Source: Eucommia ulmoides
Taxonomy: Eukaryota > Streptophyta > Magnoliopsida > Garryales > Eucommiaceae
Length of the DNA stretch: 64,000 nucleotides
Assembly: GCA_016647705.1 (NCBI GenBank)
Contig: CM028335.1
Coordinates: 33,742,212-33,806,211 of the forward strand
Reading direction: 5' to 3'
The position numbers were made by a program, and so were the translations under genes. This document shows, one piece after another, positions 46,830 to 56,923 of the stretch (positions are counted from its first letter, which is position 1; each line of letters begins with the position of its first letter). A model generated the notes under the pieces. It searched no databases. It had not been told where the DNA came from and saw nothing but the letters and a program-made list of their open reading frames with translations.

Positions 46830-47220
46830 CTACATTTGACTTGATCTTTGGTAACCACCCAAAGTACTTAGGCATCCCATAAGGGTTCGATCACACCTTT
46901 AATAATGAACATAATTTTCAACTTAACCAAACTAAACTACATCTGACCTGATCTTTAGTAAACACCTAAAGTACGTAGGTAGCCCATAAGGATTTGATCA
47001 CACCTTTAACGTCACAAACCATATCCCTTAACGAGACAAGAATTAACTACATCTGACCTGATCTTTGATAGCCCCACAAAGTACGTAGGCAACCCATAAG
47101 GGTTCGGTCACACCTTTAATTACAAATCATTTCTTTTATCCTAACCAAAACGATCTATGTAAAGACCTGATTCTCATTCAAGATACGTAGGCAGCCCACG
47201 TGCTGGTTTGATCTCATATC
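46830..47220 (+). repeat. four repeats with AGTACGTAGGCA core in the Tat-type LTR
   Basis: Units of ~95-110 bp contain AACTACATCTGACCTGATCT, AAAGTACGTAGGCAGCCCAT and GGTTCGGTCACACC. The last one has GATACGTAGGCAGCCCACG. They share their core with 31640-33771. Confidence 0.8.
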
Positions 47221-47242
47221 TAAAAAAATTATTCTTAGTTTG

Positions 47243-48610
47243 TGTAATACCCCAAAATTTATATTTTGAAATATACTATTTTATATAAGTTTAATATTTT
47301 TGGAGACAATTTTGTAAATTTGTGGTGTACATAAATACTTTATAATTTTTGGAGTTAAATGTCAAATTTATATTTTTAAAAATATTATTTTAATATTTTT
47401 GGACTGTTCGGTATATTAATATTTGATAATTTTAGGGAGATAAGTGTAATTATTAGATTTAATATGAATTATTTTATAATTATGGGGTGCTAAATATAAT
47501 TGTTTCAAAACCTTAACCATTAACAAAACCATTTGCGGCCGTAAAAAATTAAAGGAAAAAAAGAGAAAAAAGAAAAGAAAATGGTAGCCAACTTGCTCTC
47601 ATGATCATAAACACACACACACACACACACATATAAGTTCAGCCAATATGACATCTTTCGAAATAGTTTTGAGCAAAGAAAAATATTTTTGTCCGGATTT
47701 CGACTTTGGATTTTAGGTAGAATGTCTAACTCTTTTGATATACGTATTTAATTTCTCCCTATATCGTGTAGTTCCTACTAGTACTGTTATAAGTATTATT
47801 ATTTTTTTTTCACGAAATATTTATGAATACGCTCTAAGTGATAATTATATGAGATACACGTTTACGTGGTTATTTAGGTTTTACTTGTTATGTGAATATT
47901 TTGGGATTGATTGGACATGCGTATTAGAGGGGTTGAAATTCTACTGAGCGTTGGCCCACAACCCCATAATTTTGATTGTAGGGTCGGTGAGAGCAAAACT
48001 GCGAGAGGAATTATATTAGAATTTCTATTTGTAAGAATTGTAACTATTATTTACTGTTATAAAATCGACAGTAAAATTTGAAATAATTTATTATTGTGAT
48101 CAATCGACAGGAATTTTAACTGAATTTCTATTTAATTTTTACTAGTCGTATTTATGATTTATTATTGTATAGTTGAATTGAAGAATTCAATAATTATAAT
48201 TATTGTCGCAATTGTAAAAAATTTCAAATACTTATAAGTCCAAAATATTACTATCCAAATTCCCAAAAAGGTAAATAAAGACTTGAAAATAAATATTTCC
48301 GTTTACTGTTCCAACAGAGAAATAGAGAAAATGTGGAAAAATGCCTGGGAATAAAAAAGAACAATTTTTTTCAACCTATTGTCTGAAATCCAAGTATTGT
48401 TGAATGACATCATAAAGCAAATTGAATGACAGCATGTTGTTTTTTGGAACCTTTTTTTACACCATTAACCCCTTAAATCTTCAATTTATTTAATTACTTT
48501 ACCTCATTTGTAACGATTCCCAATTTGGGTAATTATTGGTTATTCGATTTTAGTATTAATTTTCCTTAGGGAGAAACCTAGTGATGACCCTAGGAGACTG
48601 GGTCGTTACA
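47243..48610 (+). repeat. 5' LTR of the Tekay-like element
   Basis: It starts TGTAATACCCCAAAATTT and ends GGGTCGTTACA. A CA repeat at 47618-47632 marks the site where the other LTR received the Helitron. Confidence 0.9.
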
Positions 48611-48613
48611 AGG

Positions 48614-48624
48614 TGGTATCAGAG
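48614..48624 (+). other. primer binding site, tRNA-Met type
   Basis: TGGTATCAGAG lies three bases inside the 5' LTR, a standard position. It is not part of a tRNA gene. Confidence 0.9.
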
Positions 48625-50816
48625 AGAGTTTGCGGCTGCTCTAGGCTGGGGTTATGGTATCCATTACTCATAATAATTGAAGTAATAGTTAAAAAAAATA
48701 ATAATAATAATTTTCGTATAATTCATTAATTCAAAAAGGAAAAAATAATAATATTACATTTTCTACCTCTTAAGTTTGTGCGTTATTGGCTTCTTAATCT
48801 TATGTCTTGTTTATTGCTCCCTACATTAGGTTATTAATTTTTATCCGTTTTCTCTATCATTTAGTATGAAAATAGAAATTCGAAAGAAAAAAAATATTTT
48901 AATACCAAGATTACCTAATTGCTTTATTATCGTATCAAGTTGATCTATCACATGCATGTGAAAGAAAATTTAAAGATATGAACCCAAACTCTAACAGTGC
49001 AAAGTAGTAATTAAGTCTTTTGTATGCACAAAAATTGAACAGAGTGATGAAAATTTGTTTCTTATTTTCTTATTTGGTATGTATTTCTTTATGTATTATC
49101 GTCATTTTGGATTATTTTACATTGTTAACTTTTTGCCTTATATACTTTCAAATGCTTATTTAGGTATTTGATTCTTTGGCTCACTACTTTTGATTAAGAA
49201 ATTCAAATCTTAGTCTAGCTATAATGAACATTTATGGTTCTTTTTATGTTTATGTGGTCATGTCGTGTTGTGTCTTTATCCGGGTTTGTGTTAAAAAAGA
49301 AAAAAGAAACGTATAATTCGTTAATCCATCAAAAAACAAACAAACAAACAAACAATTAATAGAGATTTGTATGCATTATGCTTGTATGAAATGCATTTTA
49401 CAATATTGTTATATGATTATTTATTTATTTTTTTACGTAGAGAACAGAATAGGAGATCCATTTTTTTAAGGAATAGGAGCTTTTTCATATTAAATGCCTA
49501 ATATAATTTAATAAAGTTATAATTAGTACAGTGGGAGATTCATGACCCACTTCCACGCTTTTCTCATGCAAATGAATAATTCAAGTTAACGTAACACCCT
49601 CCCCCCCCCCCCAAAAAAAAAAACTGCTTGTTTGCTTTGTCCCCATTAATGGAATAACTATGGTGTGATATATTAAGCCTACATGAATACAAGATGTACT
49701 ATAGTGTTTATACATATGTGCAATGATTGGGGTTTAGTCCATAGTTGCATGTGTTGACGTCTCCGTTATGTTTTTTTTAGTGGTTTGACATGTTGCACCC
49801 ATGCGTTGTTACCATTATTTCACTTTGGTTCCTACAATTTCGATTTGAACATATTAACATTTTAGGTGACGTTTGATTAATTCACCTTACCAATAGTAAG
49901 TTAAATAAGTCTTGGTAAGTGTCGTGTTAGTCGTGGACCATAGAATTTGTCGTTGAATTGCAAATTTTAATTTAAAGGTGTTTACTGTCTTCTATATAAA
50001 TTATCAAATTATATTTTCATATTAAATAATGAAAAAAAATGTTGATGAAAATAGACAGTTTTATTATGATTAATGGATCAAGTAAAACTTTGAAAGGTAG
50101 AAAAATTATTTTTATTATCCTGCTATGCCATAGTTGTCTTCTCGTGAGGAGGGCATGTCTTGCGAGATGTGGATATATGTTGTTACCTATCAGGCAAGTC
50201 CTGCAGGGGGATATATACTATGTATGTTGTTACCCATCAGAAAAGTCTTGCAGGGTGGATATATTATATATGTTGTTACTTGTTAGGCAAGTCCTGTAGG
50301 GTGAATATATGTTGTTACCTGTCAGGCAAGTCCTGCAGAGTGGATATGATAACTCCCAATTGTGAGGTAAAACGATCCTATGGCTAGCAAGGAAATATGG
50401 TATTTTATTATATAAACTCGCATTGACCAGTCGATTTAAATTCAATTGTTTTTTTTATCATGAGGATCTTTTGTTGGAATTTTGATATTGACAAGTGAAT
50501 GGTTATATTTTGTTGGAAAAATGGGTTTTTATAAAAACATTTGATCCATAAATAGTTTTTGTATTATGAAGACAGTGTACCGGTGAAATATTTAGATAGA
50601 TATTAGTCCACTACTAGCGATAGGTAGGATCAGAGTGTAGAATGATTCTTGAGATATCATTGCTATTCTCATTAGAATAACGCAGTGGGAGCATGGTGGT
50701 AACTTTTGGTTATTATTGTTTAACCAAGAGTGACTAACATGACAGTGCGGTGCGATTCTCAATTTTTATTGCTTGAACGAAATTTCGCGGATGAAATTTA
50801 ATTCAGGGGGGTAGAT
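48625..50816 (+). other. noncoding interior of the Tekay-like element
   Basis: This is AT-rich with no domain on either strand. It contains a four-copy ~45-58 bp repeat (50160-50350) with GTTGTTACCTGTCAGGCAAG and TCCTGCAGGGT. It ends with the polypurine tract CAGGGGGGTAGAT (50804-50816). Confidence 0.75.
50160..50350 (+). repeat. tandem repeat, ~45-58 bp unit, four copies
   Basis: The unit is GGATATATGTTGTTACC followed by TGTCAGGCAAGTCCTGCAGG. Short frames over it (50039-50387 and the opposite strand) simply reflect the repeat. Confidence 0.85.
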
Positions 50817-51232
50817 TGTAATACCCCCAAAATTTATATTTTGAAAAATAATATTTTATATAAATTTAATATTTTTTGAGATGATTTTGTAAATTTTTGG
50901 TGTACATATATACTTTATAATTTTTGTAGTTAAATGTTAAATTTATATTTTTAAAAATATTATTTTAATATTTTTGGGTTGTTCGGTATATTAATATTTG
51001 ATAATTTTAGGGAGATAAGTGTAATTATTAGATTTAATATGAATTATTTTATAATTATGGGGTGCTAAATATAATTGTTTCAAAACTTTAACCATTAAGA
51101 AACCATTTGCGGCCATAAAAAATTAAAGGAAAAAAAGAAGAAAATGGTGGCCAACTTGCTCTCATGATCACACACGCACACACGCGCGCGTGCGCACACA
51201 CACAATATATATATATATATATATATAATAAA
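50817..51232 (+). repeat. 3' LTR of the Tekay-like element, left part
   Basis: It starts TGTAATACCCCCAAAATTT and follows 47243-47640 closely. It ends in an alternating CA/CG then TA tract (51170-51229) where the Helitron begins. The rest of the LTR resumes at 55479. Confidence 0.9.
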
Positions 51233-51339
51233 TCAGCTCATTTACATTCACAGCCGTTAGATGTCTCTAGATATTCGTAGCCGTTAGATCAAAATAAACC
51301 TACATATAAATATTGGATGTCTGATTTAGGGTTACCTCT

Positions 51340-51740
51340 CTCTCATCAAAACCACAGCTGCTAGAGAAATTAGGGTTCGTCTCTCTCTCTTCCTCCATCG
51401 CGCTCCCTCTCCACTTCCAATAATCGCCATCACCGTCGCTTTCATATCCTCTATTACTCAGTCTCCCGCAATCCACTCCCTCTCAGCCTCCTCCTCCATC
51501 CCCTCGCCACCGCCACTGCCACCTTTGCTTTATTTCTTCGCGGTGTCATCGCCTCGCCATCCTTCACTCGCGACGGCGACAGATTCTTCTTTCTCCCTCG
51601 CGACGACTTCTCTCTTCCTCCAGACGACGACAGTGGCTTAGCTCTCGGCCGAATCTAATGTCACAACTCCGCTGATAGTCTACACCTCCAATCGCTCACG
51701 GTTCTCGCTCCCAACGTCGCAGATTCCCTTGTAAGCCTCT
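51340..51740 (+). other. captured leader/first-exon-like DNA
   Basis: A GC- and CT-rich segment (TCTCTCTCTTCCTCCATCGC, GCGACGGCGACAG) ends in CCCTTGTAAGCC, a plausible donor. It resembles the 5' leader and first exon of a plant gene and contrasts with the AT-rich surroundings. No long open frame with an ATG is clear, and I cannot name the source gene. Confidence 0.4.
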
Positions 51741-52190
51741 TTTTCTCTCTCTCAACTACCACGATTCACAGCTCTTGATTCGATTTTGCAGCAGTTCAAA
51801 CTAAAAATATTTGTTTTGAAATTCATTGGTTTGAATTTGATTTTTTTTAAGGGTTTATGAAATTAGGGTATCTTTCTCTCTTGATTTTGGGTTTCGAAAC
51901 CCTTAAAATTGAAGCCCTTTATCTGTATTTCCCCTCTATCCCTTAACAGAAATTTCTTTTAATTTCTCTGTGATTTTTTCGATTTCAGATCTGAAACGGG
52001 TTTACACAGTGTGAAGGCCGATTATCTCACAATCAACATGGTTATTTTGCATTTGATTAACGTCTCTCTCTTTCTTTCTCAATCACTTCACAGTTCATTT
52101 GATTATCTCACAATCAACATGGTTATTTTGCATTTTGAACTTATAAAAAATGTGTATTCCTAAGCTTGAGTTTGTTTGTTTTGAGCTGTT

Positions 52191-52274
52191 TAGGTTTTAC
52201 GAATGAGATCCTTTATGAGATGACGCTGGGCCTTATGGAAAAGCTCGCGGTGGAGGCTATGAGGTTGCTATGGT
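52191..52274 (+). other. exon-like segment in the Helitron, source unknown
   Basis: Between GTTTAG and GTAAGTGA lies ~80 bp open in one frame (NEILYEMTLGLMEKLAVEAM); a second frame also reads through much of it (GPYGKARGGGYEVAM). The splice-like borders and high GC suggest a captured exon. Neither translation matches a protein I can name. Confidence 0.35.
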
Positions 52275-52819
52275 AAGTGAGTTTTGGCTTCATTTTATTT
52301 GTTTATAGCTGAACTGCAAATTAAGTTTATGTCTGGTGTAAATGTTGTTAAAAATCCCATTTTTCTTTGCATTGTTTTCGCTACCTTTTGTCATTATACA
52401 GCTATCATTTATTTTTGAAGTTAATTGCAGCTATTTAAATGGAATCGCTGATTGGTATTCTCTCTATTTAAATGATCGGACAAATTTAAGGTTTGTGTGA
52501 TAGATTGATCGCCGACTTTTCTGTCTTTCCGATTCTACAACAAATATCGTTTGCGAAGCTAATGAAGTTTTTTTTTGAATTAGTCCTTTAATTAATAGAA
52601 ACAATATTTAGGTCTGTGTTTTTTTGTATAACCAATGCCTTTTTTTAATCACTACTTTGTTTTTATTCTATTTCAGTTTCCAATTTTTTTTTTCTTCCTA
52701 ATTTGTGTTTCAAGTTTATGTCTTTGATTTTTTATTGTCTATTGCAAATTGGGGGATCCTAGATTGTCTTCTTATGATTGTATATGTGGTGAGCTTGATA
52801 AGACTATTCTTGCATTTGT

Positions 52820-53000
52820 TTATGTTCTGTTCCCTGTTTCTATTTCTGTTCCTGTTCCCTGTTTTTGTTTCCATCTCTGTTTCTGTTCCCTGTTTCTATT
52901 TCAGTTCGTGCTCCCTGTTTCTATTCCTGCTTCCTATTTCTATTTTTGTTCTCTGTTAGAGAAATATACATGTTTCCGTTTCCGTTTCTGTTTCCGTTCC
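52820..53000 (+). repeat. TTCCCTGTTTCT-type short tandem repeats
   Basis: Degenerate 6- and 12-bp words (TTCTGTTCCCTG, TTTCCG) run for 180 bp. They generate three overlapping Phe/Ser/Leu-rich frames that are not genes. T-runs of 42 and 21 bases follow at 53061 and 53127. Confidence 0.7.
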
Positions 53001-53059
53001 TGTTCATAAATTTTACTTTGCTCCCTAATTTTAAAAAATTTCATATTGAAACATGTATG

Positions 53060-53101
<42 letters not shown>

Positions 53102-53381
53102 CCGTTTTAATTAAAACATTTGTGCTTTTTTTTTTTTTTTTTTTTTTCTTTCTTTAAATGTATGATAGTAGCTCAATCGAAACGATAAGCTTTCTCTTGG
53201 AATTTTTGTTTGGAAAATCGTCCAGATTTGCTACTTTTCTTTTTATTGTCCTTATCGTGTTCATGGATTAATCTGTTTCTAATTGTTTTATTTTATAATT
53301 TCATTTGAGATTGAGCTATTATTTGATGCTATGGAGTTTTTTGCTTGAGCTTATGTTCTCATAATTTGTTGTTGTTCACAG

Positions 53382-53466
53382 TGTGGAAAACAATGTTTCA
53401 TATGCCTACCATGCCATGTTTTCCTACTTTGATAGGGACAACGTCACTCTCAAGGGTCTTGCCAAG
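53382..53466 (+). pseudogene. ferritin exon fragment captured by the Helitron
   Basis: After a TTCACAG acceptor the segment encodes [13 protein letters not shown], then [15 protein letters not shown]. Plant ferritins have INVEYNVSYVYHAMYAYF and DRDNVALKGLAK at this place, in helix A and the following turn of the ferritin fold, near the ferroxidase centre. Ferritin stores iron in plastids and mitochondria. The piece is 28 codons out of about 250 and its borders match an exon, with the first codon split after its second base, as expected for Asn. The downstream junction reads AAGTAATCC, lacking a standard GT directly after AAG. No other ferritin exon is visible in the Helitron, so it cannot encode ferritin. 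Confidence 0.85.
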
Positions 53467-53489
53467 TAATCCACTAAAATAAGTTTAGA

Positions 53490-53940
53490 ATTAAGGTATT
53501 TTTTAATTGTTTCACAAGTTTGTTTGTTGTTCTAAAATAAGTTTTTGTATTCTTTAAGTCGTCAGCTAGCTAAGTTCATCACAATTATTTCTCTAGAATT
53601 GTTGGCCATGGCCATTGTCTCCGTTCCCATTAACAGCTCAGGTACATTACTCCCTTCCTAAACCCCACACTCTCTTCCTTATTGGAATATTATATTTTTC
53701 CATTTGATTCTCTTTAATTTATTTGCACAATGTAAGTTCAATTATAGGTTTATGAAATTTGGATAGATTTGATTTAACTTGGAATTTGATTTTTTGTAGT
53801 TTTCGGGGGTTGAATCTATAATATTAAGGGTGGAAAGATTGAGGAGGAGGATGAGGTGTTAAATTTGGTTAAGCTATTGGATGTTATTTATTTGCTGATG
53901 GATATGTCAAACTACAAAGGAAATTGCAGGTATTTTTTAA
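53490..53940 (+). repeat. exon-bearing segment in the Helitron, copy 1
   Basis: It contains ATGGCCATTGTCTCCGTTCC ending in AGCTCAG followed by GTACATTA (peptide MAIVSVPINSS, then a donor), and a later ~110 bp open stretch (EEEDEVLNLVKLLDVIYLLM) after a TTTTTGTAG acceptor and before GCAGGTATTT. The first part recurs at 54890. The gene of origin is not recognised. Confidence 0.6.
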
Positions 53941-53977
53941 GCCTTTTCTTTTAATTTTATAGAATTAGGTGATTCTT

Positions 53978-54430
53978 TTTTTGTTTCCATTTGTTCCAAT
54001 AGTGGCATTTGTTTTGTGTTTCAGTTCCCATTTGTTCTGTGTTTCTATTTCCGTTTGTTCTAAAATGTTAAGACCAGAATAGAAACATGATTTTTTGTTA
54101 CATTGAGCAAGAGTGCTTTCAAAAATATAATTTTTAGTTGGATCATTTTGTGTTTTTGTTGCTATTTTGTTCCAATAGTGGCATTTGTTTTGTGTTTCTG
54201 TTCCCGTTTGTTCTGAAATGTTAAGACCAGAATAGAAACATGATTTTCTGTTGCATTGAGCAAGAGTGCTTTCAATGAAAATACTAGTGGCGCATTCATT
54301 TTGTGTTTTTGTTTCCATTTGTTCCAATAGTGGCATTTGTTTTGTGTTTCTGTTCCCGTTTGTTCTGAAATGTTAAGACCAGAATAGAAACATGATTTTC
54401 TGTTGCATTGAGCAAGAGTGCTTTTAAAAA
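53978..54430 (+). repeat. tandem repeat, ~150-170 bp unit, three copies
   Basis: Copies begin near 53990, 54170 and 54325 with GTTCCAATAGTGGCATTTGT and end in GCATTGAGCAAGAGTGCTTT. The last two copies are almost identical, so the array expanded late. Minus-strand frames over it are repeat artefacts. Confidence 0.85.
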
Positions 54431-54889
54431 TATAATTTTTGGTTGGACTGAACTATGTAATTGTATTTTTTCACCTTGAGGTATTTGGGGTGCCACTATT
54501 TGATTTGAGCTCAAGTCTGCCATGACGGTCAGAGGATTGGCGATGATAAAGGCTTGCATGGCTGAGAGAGAGGATCGCTAGAGGTATTTTTTTTCTTCTT
54601 TTGTCATTTTCATTTCTTGATTCATGTTATGTTTATGTTAATTTGATGAAAATGACGAGTTCATTACTGATTTTTATGCAATTCCTAATTTAGATTAATT
54701 TTTTTATTTTACATTTATGTTTAACTACTTAAATTCATCGCATTCGAAAATGGATTTTTTTTTTAAAAAAAAAATTATTTAGTTTAGGATATCAATTTTC
54801 TCTCCCTCCCTTATTATCACCGGCATATATGCCCCTGGTTTCTAAGAAATATGTTTTTTTTTTTTTTTTTTTTCATTTAGTGGTGCGAT

Positions 54890-55315
54890 TTTAGAATTAA
54901 TGTATTTTTTAATTGTTTCACAAGATTGTTTGTTGTTCTAAAATAAGTTTCTGTATTCTTTAAGTCGTCAGCTAGCTAAGTTAATCACAATTCTTTCTCT
55001 CCTGAATTGTTGGCCATGGCCATTGCCTCCGTTCCCATTAACAGCTCAGTTACATTAGTCCCTCCCTAAACCCCACACTCTCTTCCTTATTGGAATATTA
55101 TCTTTTGCCATTTAATTCTCTTTGATTTATTTACACAAAGTTTTGTGGTATTTTATTGTTGACTAATGAAATTGTTGAATTAACTTTTTCTTGAAAGAGT
55201 TCAATTACAGTTTTAAGAAATTTTGATGGATTTGATTTAACTTGGAATTTGATTTTTTGTACTTTTCAGGGGTTGAATCTATCGATGAGGGAGGGAAGTG
55301 GCTGTAGAATCAGGT
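54890..55315 (+). repeat. exon-bearing segment in the Helitron, copy 2
   Basis: It repeats 53490-53830: ATGGCCATTGCCTCCGTTCC (MAIASVPINSS), the CCCCACACTCTCTTCCTTAT intron-like part, and GGTTGAATCTAT after an acceptor. It then ends differently (GATGAGGGAGGGAAGTGGCT, GTAAAAC). Two copies about 1.4 kb apart show a duplication inside the Helitron or repeated capture. Confidence 0.6.
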
Positions 55316-55447
55316 AAAACATTCTTATACCATTTAAGTTTCGTGTATACACTTTATTAGCTATTTTTTTATTCCACAATTTCATTGTTTGCTTGAATAA
55401 CAAAACAAATTGATATAATTGTCCCAAATGATAATGTATGTTTTACG

Positions 55448-55478
55448 CCCGTGCCTTCAGGCACGGGTTATACACTAG
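55448..55478 (+). other. Helitron 3' hairpin and CTAG terminus
   Basis: A perfect 8-bp stem with a TTCA loop, then TTATACA and CTAG. This hairpin is the termination signal of rolling-circle transposition in the family. Confidence 0.88.
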
Positions 55479-56454
55479 TATATGATAAGTTCAGTTAATA
55501 TGACATCTTTTAGAATATTTTTGAGCAAGGAAAAATATTTCTGTTCGGATTTTGGCTTCGAATTTCAGGTAGAATGTCTAACTCTTTTGATATACGTATT
55601 TAATTTCTCCCTATATTGTGTAGTTCCTGCTAGTAACGTTATAAATATTGTTTTTTTTTTTTACGAAATATTTATGAATACGCCCTAAGTGATAATTATG
55701 TGAGATACACGTTTATGTGGTTCTTTGGGATTTAATTGTTATGTGTCTATTTTGGGATTGATTGGATATGCGTATTAAAGATGTTGAAATTCTACTAAGC
55801 GTTGGCTCACAACCCCATAGTTTTGATTGCAGGGTTGGTGAGAGCAAAACTGCGAAATGAAGTATATTAGAATTTCTATTTGTAAGAATTGTAGCTATTA
55901 TTTACTGTTGTAAAATCGACAGTAAAATTTGGAATAATTTATTATTGTGATCAATCGGCATGAATTTTAATTGAATTTCTATTTAATTTGTACTAGTCAT
56001 ATTTATGATTTATTATTATATAGTTGAATTGAAGAATTCAATAATTATAATTATTCTCGCAATTGTAAAAGTTTTCAAATACTTAAAAGTCCAAAATATT
56101 ACTGTCCAAATTCCCAAAAAGGTAAATTAAGACTTGAAAATAAATATTATCGTTCACTGTTCGAACAGAGAAATAGAGAAAATGTGGAAAAAATGCCTGG
56201 GAATAAAAATGAACAATCTTTTTCAACCTACTATTCTAAATCCAAGTATTGTTGAATGACATCATAAAGAAAATTGAATGATATCATGTGTTTTTTGGAA
56301 CTACACCATTGACCCCCCAAATATTCAATTTCTTTCATTACTTTACCTCATTTGTAACGATTTTCAATTTTGGTAATTATTGGTTATTCGATTTTAGTAT
56401 TAATTCTCCTTAGGGAGAAACCTAGTGGAAGCCCTGGGAAATTGGGTTGTTACA
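55479..56454 (+). repeat. 3' LTR of the Tekay-like element, right part
   Basis: It resumes with AAGTTCAGTTAATATGACAT and runs parallel to 47636-48610 to the end GGGTTGTTACA. GTGTG follows as the second half of the target duplication. Confidence 0.9.
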
Positions 56455-56923
56455 GTGTGCATTTCATTTAGTATAGTTTGCATATTTACATATTTGTCTA
56501 TATATAAACTGTTATTGGGTGTCGCTGACTAGTAGTAGCTGTAGTATTTACATGCTTTTCATTAAATCATGTAAAAAATACATAAAAAGAACAAAAACTT
56601 TAAAAATAAGAATTATTTTGTTTAATTAAATCAAAGAAAACTTCTTGGATAATGTTTAACAGTGAATATCTATTTAGAATGAGGTACCGTCGTCGGACGG
56701 GTGTCTTGGGGTGTCTAAAATCATCCCCAAGCATAACTGACTCCCAAACTTAAAGAATATCTTTGGTACATATACCTATGGAGGTCAAAACATAGGCTAT
56801 TTCAAAAATAAAAATGAATTTTCAAAATCCCAGTGACTGAGCATACCATTTAACCCCATGTTAGGTGGCAACTCTGTTTTTAACTAAAAAATCTTGGCCC
56901 AAGAAGTTTTTCAAAACCGACGT

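Larger units (their letters stand above)
51233..55478 (+). mobile_element. Helitron (non-autonomous) carrying host exon fragments, 4.2 kb
   Basis: The 3' end is textbook: an 8-bp perfect stem (CCCGTGCC / GGCACGGG, loop TTCA, 55448-55467), seven bases, CTAG, then T. The 5' end is proposed at TCAGCTCATTT after AAA, because the host LTR sequence stops there. Comparison with the uninterrupted LTR at 47600-47660 confirms that 51233-55478 is extra. No Rep/helicase is seen. Inside are leader-like CT-rich DNA (51320-51740), a ferritin exon (53382-53466), other exon-like pieces, internal duplications and T-runs. The transcription direction of the gene pieces matches the Helitron strand, as usual for gene capture. 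Confidence 0.87.
47243..56454 (+). mobile_element. Tekay-like LTR element without coding region, carrying a Helitron
   Basis: Two LTRs of about 1.37-1.39 kb flank 2.2 kb of noncoding DNA with a tRNA-Met type primer site and a polypurine tract. GTTTG (47238-47242) and GTGTG (56455-56459) are a likely 5-bp duplication with one difference. The sequence AACGAAATTTCGCGGATGAA before the polypurine tract is typical of Tekay/Del chromoviruses just after the integrase gene. The right LTR contains a 4.2 kb Helitron. It is non-autonomous; no gag or pol remains. Confidence 0.88.

Noticed and set aside
48614-48624. TGGTATCAGAG as part of a tRNA gene
   Set aside because: It is a primer binding site at the LTR border; there is no cloverleaf around it.
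52705-53110. Three overlapping Phe/Leu/Ser-rich frames
   Set aside because: They come from degenerate TTCCCTGTTTCT repeats and poly-T.
51233-55478. Functional ferritin gene at this locus
   Set aside because: Only one exon of the family is present and it lies in a transposon; the rest of the ferritin fold is absent.
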